64,000 bases of DNA from Romboutsia lituseburensis. GTDB taxonomy: Bacteria; Bacillota; Clostridia; Peptostreptococcales; Peptostreptococcaceae. Shown here piece by piece: positions 17,628 through 26,577 of the stretch. Within the stretch, counting starts at the first letter, position 1. Every line of letters starts with the position of its first letter. The stretch lies in assembly GCF_024723825.1 (NCBI RefSeq), contig NZ_JANQBQ010000001.1, positions 3,658,001 to 3,722,000 of the forward strand. Direction: 5' to 3'. The notes under the pieces are model-generated. The model searched no databases. It worked only from the letters and a program-made list of their open reading frames with translations, and had not been told where the DNA came from. Position numbers and translations under genes: made by a program.

Positions 17628-18683
17628 ATGAGCTTATATATAGATATAGAAAAAGATTTATCATCATTTAACTTAAATGTAAAGTTAGAGTCAAAGGAGA
17701 AAATATTAGGATTTTTAGGCGAATCAGGGTCTGGAAAAAGTATGACATTAAAATGTATAGCAGGATTAGAAAAGCCTACTAAAGGGAAAATAATATTAAA
17801 TGATAGAGTTTTATTTGATTCTGATAAAAAAATAAATTTATCAACTCAAGAAAGAAAGGTAGGATTTTTATTTCAAAATTATGCTTTATTTCCTCATATG
17901 ACAGTAACTCAAAATATAGAGTTATCTCTATCATCTTTTAATAAAGAAGAAAGGAATAAGATATCTAGAGAGTATATAGATAGGCTATGTTTAAATGGAC
18001 TAGAAAAAAGATATCCATGGCAACTATCAGGTGGTCAACAGCAGAGGGTTGCGTTAGCTAGAGCTTTAGCTACATCACCTGATATATTGCTTTTAGATGA
18101 ACCATTTTCTGCTCTAGACCATCATTTGAGAATTAATATGGAAAAAGAGTTAACAAATATATTAAAAGATTACAAAGGCGAGGTTATATTTGTAACTCAT
18201 GATATAGATGAAGCGTATAGAGTATGTGATGATATTGTTGTTTACGATAAAGGGGTTGGGAAATCTAAAAGAAATAAAAATGAACTATTTGAAATGCCGA
18301 GCTCATTAGTTGAAGCTAAAATAACAGGGTGTAAAAATATTTCTATAGCGAAAAAAATAGGAGCGAATATCGTCCATGCATTAGATTGGGGATGTAATTG
18401 TACACTTAATATACCTATAGAAGAAGATATTCAGTATATAGGGATAAGAACACACAATATAGAAGTCATAACAGAAGAAAATATAAATTTATATAATGAT
18501 ATAGATAATGTATTTAAATTTAAAATAAATCATAAAGTTGAAAATCCATTTAGCTATACATATTACATTGCAAATGATGATTATACACAGATTCAAATAG
18601 AAGTAGAAAAAAAAGAATCGAGAGTAAAAAAAGAACATTCGATATTAGTTAGATTTCCGCAGCAGCATTTATTTTGCTTTTAG
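17628..18683 (+). CDS. modC: Molybdate ABC transporter ATP-binding protein
   Basis: A 351-residue ATPase: Walker A GESGSGKSM, Q-loop FLFQNYALFPHMT, signature LSGGQQQRVALARAL and Walker B ILLLDEPFSALD. The C-terminal 120 residues (GCKNISIAKKI onward, then GIRTHNIEVI) form the regulatory extension, shaped like a MOP/TOBE domain but divergent. It drives ModAB uptake. It abuts modB without a gap. Confidence 0.93.
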   Translation: MSLYIDIEKDLSSFNLNVKLESKEKILGFLGESGSGKSMTLKCIAGLEKPTKGKIILNDRVLFDSDKKINLSTQERKVGFLFQNYALFPHMTVTQNIELSLSSFNKEERNKISREYIDRLCLNGLEKRYPWQLSGGQQQRVALARALATSPDILLLDEPFSALDHHLRINMEKELTNILKDYKGEVIFVTHDIDEAYRVCDDIVVYDKGVGKSKRNKNELFEMPSSLVEAKITGCKNISIAKKIGANIVHALDWGCNCTLNIPIEEDIQYIGIRTHNIEVITEENINLYNDIDNVFKFKINHKVENPFSYTYYIANDDYTQIQIEVEKKESRVKKEHSILVRFPQQHLFCF

Positions 18684-18719
18684 GTAGATGTAAAATTATA
18701 ATGAAGTAATAATATAATT

Positions 18720-18758
18720 AAAAACGCTCATATCAATTTTTGATATGAGTGTTTTTAT
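18720..18758 (+). terminator. Terminator of modABC
   Basis: AAAACGCTCATATCA and TGATATGAGTGTTTTT arms (one G:T) with a short loop. Confidence 0.85.
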
Positions 18759-18903
18759 ATGGTAAAAGTTATGATAGGTTAAATTTAAAAATAATTTAAA
18801 TATATCATTTTTTATGCTTTTAATAAAAATAAACTTTATACATTTGAGTTGAGATGATATAATTTATTTCTGACTAAAATAATAATTAAGTTAGGGGGAG
18901 CTT

Positions 18904-19692
18904 ATGGAAGAAAAACATAACCATAAATATAAAAAAGATGTTTTGAGATTAGCTACATTTATAGGCCAATTAATGCTCACTAATGGAGCAGAAACTTTTA
19001 GAGTAGATGATACAGTAAAACGAATTTGTAAATCAAGAGGATTTTATCATATAAATGTATTTATGGCGCCAAACACAATAATAGTATCAGATGATCGATT
19101 TGATGGATATACGTTTATGAAAGTAATAGAAAACAGATGCATAAACTTAAATAAGATTGATTTATTAAATGATTTTTCAAGAAAATTTGTTAGTGAAATA
19201 GATATGTCAATTGATGATGCAATAGAAGAGTTAAAAAACTTAGAGGAGAAACCACCTCACTCACAAATTGCTATAAATATATGGACGGCTATAGGTTCCT
19301 CTAGCTTTGCGGTGCTAGTTGGAGGAGATAATCTAATAACATTTATGCTTACTCTTATAACATCAGTAATGGCAATGATTATATATGATAAAGTTAAGCA
19401 AGTAAGTAATATACCAGTTTTTGCAACTATGGTTTCATCATTAATAATAGGGTTTTGTGGTGTAGGTCTTGTAGAACTTGGAATATTAGAAACTCCGAAG
19501 ATGTTAATTGTAGGTTCTATAATGCCACTTTTGCCAGGAGTACCATTTATAAAAGCTATAAGAGATTTAGTATCTGGAGAGTTAATGTCAGGGGTTGGAC
19601 GAGCAATTGATGCAGGTATTATTGCAACTGGAATTGCAGTAGGTGTTGGTATGGCAATGAATATATATGTTAAATGGGGAGGAATGCTATAA
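18904..19692 (+). CDS. Threonine/serine exporter family protein, ThrE N-terminal half
   Basis: A 262-residue membrane protein of the ThrE/YjjP family. The cytoplasmic N-terminal domain carries LMLTNGAETFRVDDTVKRIC and MAPNTIIVSDD; four or five membrane segments follow from about residue 120. In Corynebacterium ThrE is one polypeptide exporting threonine and serine; here, as in many Firmicutes, it is split in two adjacent genes overlapping by one base (TAATG). Substrate is inferred; related YjjPB proteins move succinate. Confidence 0.85.
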   Translation: MEEKHNHKYKKDVLRLATFIGQLMLTNGAETFRVDDTVKRICKSRGFYHINVFMAPNTIIVSDDRFDGYTFMKVIENRCINLNKIDLLNDFSRKFVSEIDMSIDDAIEELKNLEEKPPHSQIAINIWTAIGSSSFAVLVGGDNLITFMLTLITSVMAMIIYDKVKQVSNIPVFATMVSSLIIGFCGVGLVELGILETPKMLIVGSIMPLLPGVPFIKAIRDLVSGELMSGVGRAIDAGIIATGIAVGVGMAMNIYVKWGGML

Positions 19693-20159
19693 TGATTTGG
19701 ATGCCAATTTATATACACATAATATTTTCATATCTAGCAGCAGTTGGTTTCGCAGTATTTTTAAATTCGCCTAAAAAAACTTTATATGTATCTGGCGCTG
19801 TGGGAATGACATCATGGACTATATATATACTTTTAATGAGAATTAATTTTGATATGATTAGTTCTAACTTTATAGCAGCATCTGTTGCAGCATTAATTTG
19901 TGAAATATTAGCAAGGAAAATTAAAAAGCCTACTATATTATTTGTTGTTCCAGGTATAATAACGTTAATTCCAGGTATTGGGTTATATAATACAATGTAT
20001 TATCTTATGGAAGGTGATTTCCATTTAGCTCTTACAACAGGTACTAATGTTTTACTATCAAGTGGATCCATTGCTCTTGGAGTTATTGTTGTTTCTTCTT
20101 TATTTAGAACATATTATAAAAACTTGAGAGAAAAAGTAGAAGTTAGAAAGGCTTCATAG
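19692..20159 (+). CDS. Threonine/serine exporter family protein, C-terminal half (YjjB-like)
   Basis: A 155-residue protein with four or five hydrophobic segments and the ThrE_2 motif VVPGIITLIPGIGLYNTMYYL. It starts at the ATG that overlaps the stop of the preceding gene, after GGGGAGG, and would form the exporter complex with it. A longer start at 19674 inside the upstream gene is unlikely given this overlap. Confidence 0.83.
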   Translation: MIWMPIYIHIIFSYLAAVGFAVFLNSPKKTLYVSGAVGMTSWTIYILLMRINFDMISSNFIAASVAALICEILARKIKKPTILFVVPGIITLIPGIGLYNTMYYLMEGDFHLALTTGTNVLLSSGSIALGVIVVSSLFRTYYKNLREKVEVRKAS

Positions 20160-20228
20160 AATAACACTTTTTAGTGTGAATCATAGAATATAAATAGAGA
20201 GATTAATTATATTATAAGGGGGTATATT

Positions 20229-20741
20229 ATGGATAAATCTTGTCTGAATTATGATATACAGAAAATTTTTTCTGAATACAATCAATCTAAGCCAGATGCA
20301 TATGCTCAAATAAAAGGTGGTCTTTTAGCTCCGTGTATAAAAGGAACAATATATCTATATCAGTTAGATGAAGGAGTATATATAAAAGCATATATAACAG
20401 GGATTCCTAATATAAATAATGAGTCTAGTTCATTCCATGGATTCCATATTCATGAAGTAGGAGATTGTTCTGTTGGAAACGAAAAAAATCCATTTGCAGG
20501 AGCAAAATCTCATTATAATCCTACCAACGTTTCTCATCCTATGCATGCAGGGGACTTACCTCCAATATTATCTTCTGATGGGATAGGTATACTTTCAGTG
20601 TTTACTAATAGATTTACGGTAAATGAGGTTATAGGTAAATCCTTTATACTTCATGAAGGATATGATGATTTTACTTCACAGCCTGCAGGAAATTCAGGAT
20701 CTAGATGGGCTTGTGGGGTTATATATCACTATAAACAATAA
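20229..20741 (+). CDS. sodC: Cu/Zn-type superoxide dismutase family protein, no signal peptide
   Basis: A 170-residue SodC-family protein. Copper ligands H73, H75, H95 and H142 and zinc ligands H95, H103, H106 and D109 all seem present (GFHIHEVGDC, SHYNP, HPMHAGDLPP, ILHEGYDD). The disulfide pair C80 and the Cys of SRWACGV, and the active-site Arg in the latter, are also kept, so it should be catalytically competent. The loop between the zinc His residues is shorter than in eukaryotic enzymes. Bacterial SodC is normally secreted, but the first 28 residues here are polar with no hydrophobic stretch. Monocistronic. Confidence 0.88.
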   Translation: MDKSCLNYDIQKIFSEYNQSKPDAYAQIKGGLLAPCIKGTIYLYQLDEGVYIKAYITGIPNINNESSSFHGFHIHEVGDCSVGNEKNPFAGAKSHYNPTNVSHPMHAGDLPPILSSDGIGILSVFTNRFTVNEVIGKSFILHEGYDDFTSQPAGNSGSRWACGVIYHYKQ

Positions 20742-20772
20742 AATATATGACTTTAGCTTATTCATTAAACGT

Positions 20773-20808
20773 AAAAAATACTCATATTATATGAGTATTT
20801 TTTATTTT
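20773..20808. terminator. Terminator shared by sodC and minus-strand remnant
   Basis: AAAAAATACTCATAT and ATATGAGTATTTTTT form a near-perfect stem with T's on both strands. Confidence 0.85.
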
Positions 20809-20815
20809 TAAAATA

Positions 20816-21336
20816 TTATAGATTATAGAAGATATTTATATAAGACATCATTTGATCTCCAAGATTTAAATAATAGTATATATAAGTTAAATAGTCAGAA
20901 TAAAAAAGCTTAGAGGCATCCATATTATTATTTAAAAGTGCATTTAATAATGATAATTGTTGATTTAAACTCATTTTATAAGTATCTAGTAATAATTTGA
21001 TCTGTTCTATAACCAACAAATTTGATTCAGAGTTACTATACTGTTTTTTTAGTTTGACATTGAATTTTCAAGTTCTGATATTTGAGTTAAATAAAAATTT
21101 ATTTGATTTTTTATTTCAATTGCTTTATTTTTTGCTGTAACTGTATTTATATCGATAGCATTTATATTTGATCTAATTCTTTTAATTTTATTAAAATAAC
21201 CAACTAATTCTTCTTTACCCTTTAAATTTTGTAGCATTGGAGGAACCGAAGATGATTGCTCTGCAAAGACTATAGGGGGATTTTGTATAATAAATGAAAT
21301 TAATAAAATAGATATTAGTACATATATTTTTTTCAT
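20816..21336 (-). pseudogene. Frameshifted small secreted helical protein (paralogue of 34720-35211)
   Basis: The first frame (start 21336) encodes a signal peptide, KKIYVLISILLISFIIQ then VFA-E, and a helical region, ending at a TAA at about 21043. The reading continues in another frame (KKQYSNSESNLLVIEQIKLL onward) to 20816. Restoring one base in the CAAAC before the stop gives a single protein of about 172 residues. Length, signal peptide and the C-terminal SKL...YY....GD pattern resemble the intact gene at 34720-35211. Function unknown. A sequencing error cannot be excluded. Confidence 0.7.
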
Positions 21337-21491
21337 TTTAGACTCCTTTTACATTTTAAGAATAAGTCATTTAGGTATATTTTAACCCTTATAAAATAAA
21401 TTATTCCGTTAATATATAATAGTTTAGCTGTATGAAATTTTATTTTGTAAAATAAAAAATTAATAGTTTAAATATTTGAATATTTGTGTAT

Positions 21492-21538
21492 ATACAATAT
21501 GTGGTGTTTAAAATAAAATTGATATCTATATATTGTGA
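21492..21538. promoter_or_regulatory. Two candidate NrdR boxes upstream of nrdE
   Basis: ATACAATATGTGGTGT (21492-21507) and TATCTATATATTGTGA (21523-21538) each resemble the NrdR consensus ACACWATATATTGTGT. Their centres are 31 bp apart, three helical turns, the usual spacing for paired NrdR boxes. Confidence 0.5.
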
Positions 21539-21585
21539 TTTTATTTTAAAAAATAGATTATATATTTTGGATAAAGGTGATAAAG

Positions 21586-23685
21586 ATGAACTGGGTAGAA
21601 CTTAACAATCAAGTTATTATAAAAGATGCTAAAGGTAAGTATCAATTAGAAAAGGACAAAGAAGCACTAGAGGTATATATAAAAGAATATATATACCCTA
21701 GGTTAAAGCAGTTTAGTAGCATAGAAGAAAAACTAGATTACTTAATAAATAAAGAATATTATTCTAAGGATATAATAGATAAATATAATATAGACTTTAT
21801 CAAACAATTATATAAAATTATAGAAAAGCATAATTTTAAATTTCAATCATATATGAGTGCAAATAAGTTTTATCAAAACTATGCCCTAAAAAGTAATGAT
21901 GGTAAAGAAATATTGGAAAGTTATAATGACAAAGTGTTAATAGTATCTTTAGCACTGGGTAATGGAGATGAAAATAGAGCGTTAAGTTTAGCTGATAAAT
22001 TAGTAAAACAAGAATTCCAACCAGCAACACCGACATTTTTGAATGCAGGAAGAAAGAGAGCTGGAGAAATGGTGTCGTGCTTCTTACTATCAGTAGAAGA
22101 TAGCACAGAAGGTATATCTTATGCAGTATCTTCAGCAAATCATTTATCTAAAATAGGTGGAGGAGTAGCTTTAAATTTATCAAAACTTAGAGCTAAAGGT
22201 GAGTCTATAAAAGATATAGAGGGCGTTGCAGGTGGAGTTATAGGTGTTGCAAAGATGTTAGAACAATCTTTTAGTTACTTTAACCAAATGGGTGCAAGAC
22301 AAGGTTCTGGTGCTGTATATTTATCAGTTTTTCATCCTGACTTTGAAAACTTTTTAGATACTAAAAAGATAAATGCAGATGAAAAAATTAGGTTAGCTAG
22401 TTTATCTTTAGGAGCTATTATACCTGATAAATTTATGGAACTTGCAGAAAAAAATGAAGAAGCTTATGCATTTTATCCTAACTCAGTATATAAAAAATAT
22501 AAAGTTAATTTAGATGATATAAGTATGGATTATTGGTATGATAAATTATCACAAGATAATGATATAAAAAAGAAAACAATAAATCCAAGAAAGATGTTAA
22601 CTAAAATAGCTCAAATGCAACAAGAAAGTGGATATCCTTATGTGTTATTTATAGATACAGCTAACAGAGAGCATTTATTAAAAGATGTTGGAAATATAAA
22701 AATGTCTAACTTATGTTGTGAAATTCTACAGTATCAAAAATCTTCACAAATAGAAGGATATACTGGTGAAAATATTTGGGGGCAAGATATAAGTTGCAAC
22801 TTAGGTTCATTAAATATAGCAAATGTTATGGATAATAAAGATATAGAAAATACAGTTGAAACAGCAATATATGCTCTATCATTTGTATCGGATAATACAG
22901 ATATAAAACAAGTTCCAACTGTAAAGATAGGAAATGAAAAATCACATTCTATAGGCCTAGGTGCAATGAATTTACATGGGTACCTAGTAAGGGAAGATAT
23001 ATTATATACAAGTGATGAAGCAATAGATTTTTGTAATGTATTTTTTGCAATGATTAGATATTATGCAATTAAGTCATCTATGAAAATAGCAATAGAAAAA
23101 AATAAGACATTTGAAGGATTCGAAAAATCAGAATATGCTAAGGGTAAAGATAGTGAGGTATTGTCAAAGTATTATACAAATTCTTATTTACCAAAGTACG
23201 ATAAAGTGAAAAAATTATTTGAAGGAATATACATACCTACAAGAAAAGATTGGTCTAATTTATTAGATAAAGTAAAAGTAAATGGTATATATAATGCCTA
23301 TTTGACAGCAATAGCACCAACTCAAAGTATTAGTTATGTACAAAATGCAACATCAAGTATAATGCCTATTACAGATGTTGTTGAAGTAAGGACTTATGGA
23401 GATTCAACTACTATTTATCCAATGCCATTTTTAACTAATGAAAACATGTTGTACTATCAATCAGCGTATAGAATGGATATGAGAAAGGTTATAGATATAG
23501 TATCAACTGTGCAAGAACATATTGATCAAGGAATATCTACAACGTTATTTGTTACAGATGATAAAACGACTAGGGATATAGCTAAGTTATATATATATGG
23601 ATATAAAAAAGGTGTTAAAAGTTTATATTACACAAGAACTAAAATGACTAGAGAAAATAATGAGTGCTTAGTATGTTCAGTATAG
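21586..23685 (+). CDS. nrdE: Class Ib ribonucleotide reductase, large subunit
   Basis: A 699-residue catalytic subunit that reduces ribonucleoside diphosphates. Key residues are visible: first redox Cys in GEMVSCFLLS, the N-x-C-x-E radical triad in SNLCCEIL, second redox Cys in DISCNLGSLN, and the C-terminal shuttle pair in ECLVCSV. The N-terminus has no ATP-cone, consistent with class Ib. The ATG at 21586 lies after AAAGGTG at proper spacing; the GTG at 21577 is within that site. Followed by nrdF after 12 bases with AGGAGG. Confidence 0.95.
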   Translation: MNWVELNNQVIIKDAKGKYQLEKDKEALEVYIKEYIYPRLKQFSSIEEKLDYLINKEYYSKDIIDKYNIDFIKQLYKIIEKHNFKFQSYMSANKFYQNYALKSNDGKEILESYNDKVLIVSLALGNGDENRALSLADKLVKQEFQPATPTFLNAGRKRAGEMVSCFLLSVEDSTEGISYAVSSANHLSKIGGGVALNLSKLRAKGESIKDIEGVAGGVIGVAKMLEQSFSYFNQMGARQGSGAVYLSVFHPDFENFLDTKKINADEKIRLASLSLGAIIPDKFMELAEKNEEAYAFYPNSVYKKYKVNLDDISMDYWYDKLSQDNDIKKKTINPRKMLTKIAQMQQESGYPYVLFIDTANREHLLKDVGNIKMSNLCCEILQYQKSSQIEGYTGENIWGQDISCNLGSLNIANVMDNKDIENTVETAIYALSFVSDNTDIKQVPTVKIGNEKSHSIGLGAMNLHGYLVREDILYTSDEAIDFCNVFFAMIRYYAIKSSMKIAIEKNKTFEGFEKSEYAKGKDSEVLSKYYTNSYLPKYDKVKKLFEGIYIPTRKDWSNLLDKVKVNGIYNAYLTAIAPTQSISYVQNATSSIMPITDVVEVRTYGDSTTIYPMPFLTNENMLYYQSAYRMDMRKVIDIVSTVQEHIDQGISTTLFVTDDKTTRDIAKLYIYGYKKGVKSLYYTRTKMTRENNECLVCSV

Positions 23686-23697
23686 GAGGAAAGATTC

Positions 23698-24669
23698 ATG
23701 ACATTTGCATTAAATAAAATACATAAGGCTGTTAACTGGAATAAAGAAGACGATAATTTTACACAAGCCTTCTGGGAACAAAATGTAAAACAGTTTTGGT
23801 TACCAGAAGAAATATCTATTTCTAAAGATATTTTTGTTTGGAATGAATTAAGCCTAAAAGAAAAAGAACTATATAAAAAAGTATTAGCAGGATTAACATT
23901 GTTAGATACAAAACAAGGTAATAATGGAATACCTTCTATGATGAGTTTAACTGATAATCTTCAAAGAAAAGCTGTTTTATCATTTATGGGAACAATGGAA
24001 GAAATTCATGCTAAAAGTTATTCATCTATATTTATGACTCTTCTATCAAACAGTGAAATAGATGAGTTATTTAAATGGATTGAAACTGAGCCTACATTAC
24101 AGAAAAAGGCTGAACTTATTTTAGCACAATATGAAAGTACCGAAGATGAAAAAAGTTTGTATTTATCAATGGTTACTAGTGTATTTTTAGAAAGCTTTTT
24201 ATTTTATTCAGGATTTTTCTACCCTCTATACTTGGCGGGTCAAGGAAAAATGGTTGCTAGTGGGGAAATAATATCACTTATACTTAGAGATGAATCTCTA
24301 CATGGAAAATATATAGGACTTTTAGCGCAAGAAATATATAATAATTTTAATGAGAGTGACAAATTAAAATTAAAGAATCGCATGTATACTATTTTAAATA
24401 ATCTTATGGAAAATGAGATAGAATATACTAAATGCATATATAAAGAAAGTAGACTAGAAGATGAAGTTATTAACTTTTTAAAATATAATGCTAATAGAGC
24501 TTTAGAAAATCTAGGGTTTGAAGAATTTTATGAAGTGAATGATATAAATCCAATAGTTTTAAATGGATTAAGTACAGAAACCAAAAATCATGATTTTTTT
24601 TCAACTAAAGGTAACGGATATCAAAAAGGAATTTATGAAGAATTAGAAGATGAAGACTTTATAGTCTAA
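23698..24669 (+). CDS. nrdF: Class Ib ribonucleotide reductase, small subunit
   Basis: A 323-residue ferritin-like radical subunit. The dimetal ligands and radical tyrosine of class Ib are kept: D in LLDTKQGN, E/H/Y in MEEIHAKSYSSIF, E in FLESFLFYSGF, and E/H in RDESLHGKY. It therefore should carry a tyrosyl radical on a Mn or Fe pair. No nrdI flavodoxin or nrdH glutaredoxin gene adjoins, although NrdI is needed for Mn2 activation in studied systems; it may lie elsewhere. Confidence 0.95.
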   Translation: MTFALNKIHKAVNWNKEDDNFTQAFWEQNVKQFWLPEEISISKDIFVWNELSLKEKELYKKVLAGLTLLDTKQGNNGIPSMMSLTDNLQRKAVLSFMGTMEEIHAKSYSSIFMTLLSNSEIDELFKWIETEPTLQKKAELILAQYESTEDEKSLYLSMVTSVFLESFLFYSGFFYPLYLAGQGKMVASGEIISLILRDESLHGKYIGLLAQEIYNNFNESDKLKLKNRMYTILNNLMENEIEYTKCIYKESRLEDEVINFLKYNANRALENLGFEEFYEVNDINPIVLNGLSTETKNHDFFSTKGNGYQKGIYEELEDEDFIV

Positions 24670-24691
24670 ATTGATATATAGTTAAAAAAGC

Positions 24692-24733
24692 TATAAAAAT
24701 AAAGAATCGTTTTGTGTGATTCTTTATTTTTAT
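24692..24733. terminator. Bidirectional terminator after nrdF
   Basis: ATAAAAATAAAGAATC and GATTCTTTATTTTTAT arms with a nine-base loop. Confidence 0.85.
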
Positions 24734-24743
24734 ATTTATATTG

Positions 24744-25214
24744 TTAAACATTATTATCTAAAACTTCTGTAGATTTTTCAGATTTTACCTTATCTATAAA
24801 TAGATTATATCCAAGTCCTAAAATTACTAAAAATCCTCCAATTAATTGATAAGCCGATAATTGCCCACTAAATAAATAATCTATAAAAATACCAGTAAAT
24901 AATTGGCCAATAAATAGTAAAAGGGTTAAGTAAAAAGCAGATACTTTAGCAGATAAATATGAAGATAAAGTAACAACGAAAACGCCAACAATTCCTCCTG
25001 TATAAGTAAACCATGAGGCAGTATAAGAATCAACACTAAATAATTTGAATGTTTCACCACTTACAATTAGTAAAAAAATAGAGCCTATTAATCCAAGTAC
25101 ATAATTAAAAAAGGTACTTTGATACATGCCTATCTTATCAGCTAAGACATAATTAATAACTCTCGCAGTAACAATTGTAACACCTGATAAAATAGCAATA
25201 ATTATATAAAACAT
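24744..25214 (-). CDS. DMT-like DUF606 membrane protein (second of pair)
   Basis: A 156-residue protein with five hydrophobic segments and the DUF606/YdcZ patterns GGIVGVFVVTLSSYLS and LLLFIGQLFTGIFIDYLF. These half-size drug/metabolite transporter relatives often occur as adjacent pairs that probably form a heterodimer. Begins at ATG after GGAGGGAG. Substrate unknown. Probable operon with the gene at 25231-25662, which is transcribed first. Confidence 0.78.
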   Translation of the reverse strand: MFYIIIAILSGVTIVTARVINYVLADKIGMYQSTFFNYVLGLIGSIFLLIVSGETFKLFSVDSYTASWFTYTGGIVGVFVVTLSSYLSAKVSAFYLTLLLFIGQLFTGIFIDYLFSGQLSAYQLIGGFLVILGLGYNLFIDKVKSEKSTEVLDNNV

Positions 25215-25230
25215 AATAACAACTCCCTCC

Positions 25231-25662
25231 TTATTTAATTGTCATTACACATATACCAATAATGATAGCAGAAATACCTAATATCTTTTTTTTATTAAAT
25301 TTGCTTATAGGTAAATTAAAAAATCCAAAGTGGTCTATAATTATAGATGTAATTAATTGTCCAAGTAAGCAGACAGATACTGTTAGGGAAACCCCTAAGT
25401 TAGAAAAACTTATGTTGCTAAATACAACAGTTAAAACTCCTATAAGCCCTCCTGAAAACATATACAATGGTATACCTTTAATATTTTTTAATTTAGATTT
25501 TGTAACTAAAAGTACTAAAATAATACCAATAAGACCTATAATATGAATTATTACACTAGAAGCATAATTTCCAGCGGCTTCTCCAACTGATCCATTTAGG
25601 TATAACATTATAGAAAGCAAAACTCCTGTAAATATAGATATAAAATAATTTATATTTAACAC
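25231..25662 (-). CDS. DMT-like DUF606 membrane protein (first of pair)
   Basis: A 143-residue protein with five predicted helices. SGGLIGVLTVVFSNISF and LLGQLITSIIIDHFGF align with its partner gene 17 bases downstream, showing they are diverged duplicates. The GTG at 25662 sits very close to the GAGGGGG site, so the start is not certain. Divergent from the Crp/Fnr gene, from which it is separated by a palindrome at 25720-25733, so control by that regulator is plausible. Confidence 0.75.
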   Translation of the reverse strand: MLNINYFISIFTGVLLSIMLYLNGSVGEAAGNYASSVIIHIIGLIGIILVLLVTKSKLKNIKGIPLYMFSGGLIGVLTVVFSNISFSNLGVSLTVSVCLLGQLITSIIIDHFGFFNLPISKFNKKKILGISAIIIGICVMTIK

Positions 25663-25719
25663 CCCCTCATTATTTTCTTTTAATAATTAATAAATTACCA
25701 TAAAAAATTAATAAAAAGA

Positions 25720-25740
25720 ATGACATATGTCATGTGCACA
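25720..25740. promoter_or_regulatory. Perfect palindrome in Crp/Fnr-DUF606 intergenic region
   Basis: ATGACATATGTCAT (25720-25733) is a perfect 14-bp palindrome, followed by TGTGCACA (25733-25740). The position between divergent genes suits a Crp/Fnr-type operator. Confidence 0.55.
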
Positions 25741-25785
25741 TATAAAATAAAAATTATATAGTAAAAAGTGAAAGGGGTTTAAAAA

Positions 25786-26499
25786 GTGGAAATAATAAAT
25801 GATCAATTTCTTATAGAAAGTTATTATAATGAATTAAATATAAAAGAGATTTTTAGTGAAAATATGAAAAATGATATGAAAGTGTTTAAATTTGAAAGAA
25901 ATGAGTATTTATGTACAGAGGATGAAGATATAAGTTATTTTGCAGTTTTAATAACAGGTAAAGCTAAAGTATTTAAAACATTACCAAACGGGAGAAGTTT
26001 ACTACTAAGTTTTTATAAGCCTCCTCAATTAATTGGAGATTTAGAATTAGTAAAGAATCAAGTTACAACTGGAACTATACAAGCGCTAAGTGATTGCTAC
26101 TGCTTAGCTATCCCAATGAATAAAGCAAGAAATGAGCTAACTAAAGATATGAATTTTTTGAAATTTATAAGTGAGAGTCTAGCAGAGAAGCTTTCTGTAA
26201 TAACTATGAACAGTTCTGTAAATTTGCTTTACCCCTTAGAAAATAGACTAGCAAGCTATATAAATGAAACATCTTCTGTATTTAATAAAAAAAGTTCAAA
26301 ATACTATATAGACTTTGGAGATAACTTAGTTAACTTAGCAGAACTACTAGGGAGTAGTTATAGACATTTATTAAGAACTTTTAATGGGCTATGTAAAAAA
26401 GGTGTTTTAGAAAAAGATAAGTATGGATACTCAATAATTGACAAAGAACTTTTAAAAGAGTTAGCAGGGGATTTATATCAAAATTCTAGATTTTTATAA
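25786..26499 (+). CDS. Crp/Fnr family transcriptional regulator
   Basis: A 237-residue protein with a cyclic-nucleotide-binding-like beta roll at residues about 30-130 (VLITGKAKVFKTLPNGRSLL, then PPQLIGDLELV) and a C-terminal winged helix (VNLAELLGSSYRHLLRTFNG). There is no cysteine cluster of the FNR type and the cAMP-binding Arg motif is not evident, so the effector is unknown. The YeiL-like family fits best. Start is GTG after AAAGGGG. Divergent from the paired DUF606 transporters, its probable targets. Confidence 0.83.
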   Translation: MEIINDQFLIESYYNELNIKEIFSENMKNDMKVFKFERNEYLCTEDEDISYFAVLITGKAKVFKTLPNGRSLLLSFYKPPQLIGDLELVKNQVTTGTIQALSDCYCLAIPMNKARNELTKDMNFLKFISESLAEKLSVITMNSSVNLLYPLENRLASYINETSSVFNKKSSKYYIDFGDNLVNLAELLGSSYRHLLRTFNGLCKKGVLEKDKYGYSIIDKELLKELAGDLYQNSRFL

Positions 26500-26518
26500 A
26501 ATAAACTAACTTCCTAAA

Positions 26519-26546
26519 TTGGTTAAGGTGTTTTTAATGATATAAT
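26519..26546 (+). promoter_or_regulatory. Probable promoter of SNF2 helicase gene
   Basis: TTGGTT and TATAAT with a 16-bp spacer. The -10 box overlaps an upstream in-frame ATG at 26545, which argues for translation starting at 26578 instead. Confidence 0.5.
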
Positions 26547-26577
26547 GATATTTAGCATAATGAAAACAGGTGAGATA

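Noticed and set aside
19257-19718. Long minus-strand open frame within the ThrE genes
   Set aside because: It is antisense to conserved membrane segments, has no ribosome site and no recognisable protein features.
26545-26577. Earlier start for the SNF2 helicase
   Set aside because: The ATG at 26545 lies within a TATAAT promoter box and has no ribosome site; 26578 has AGGTGAG.
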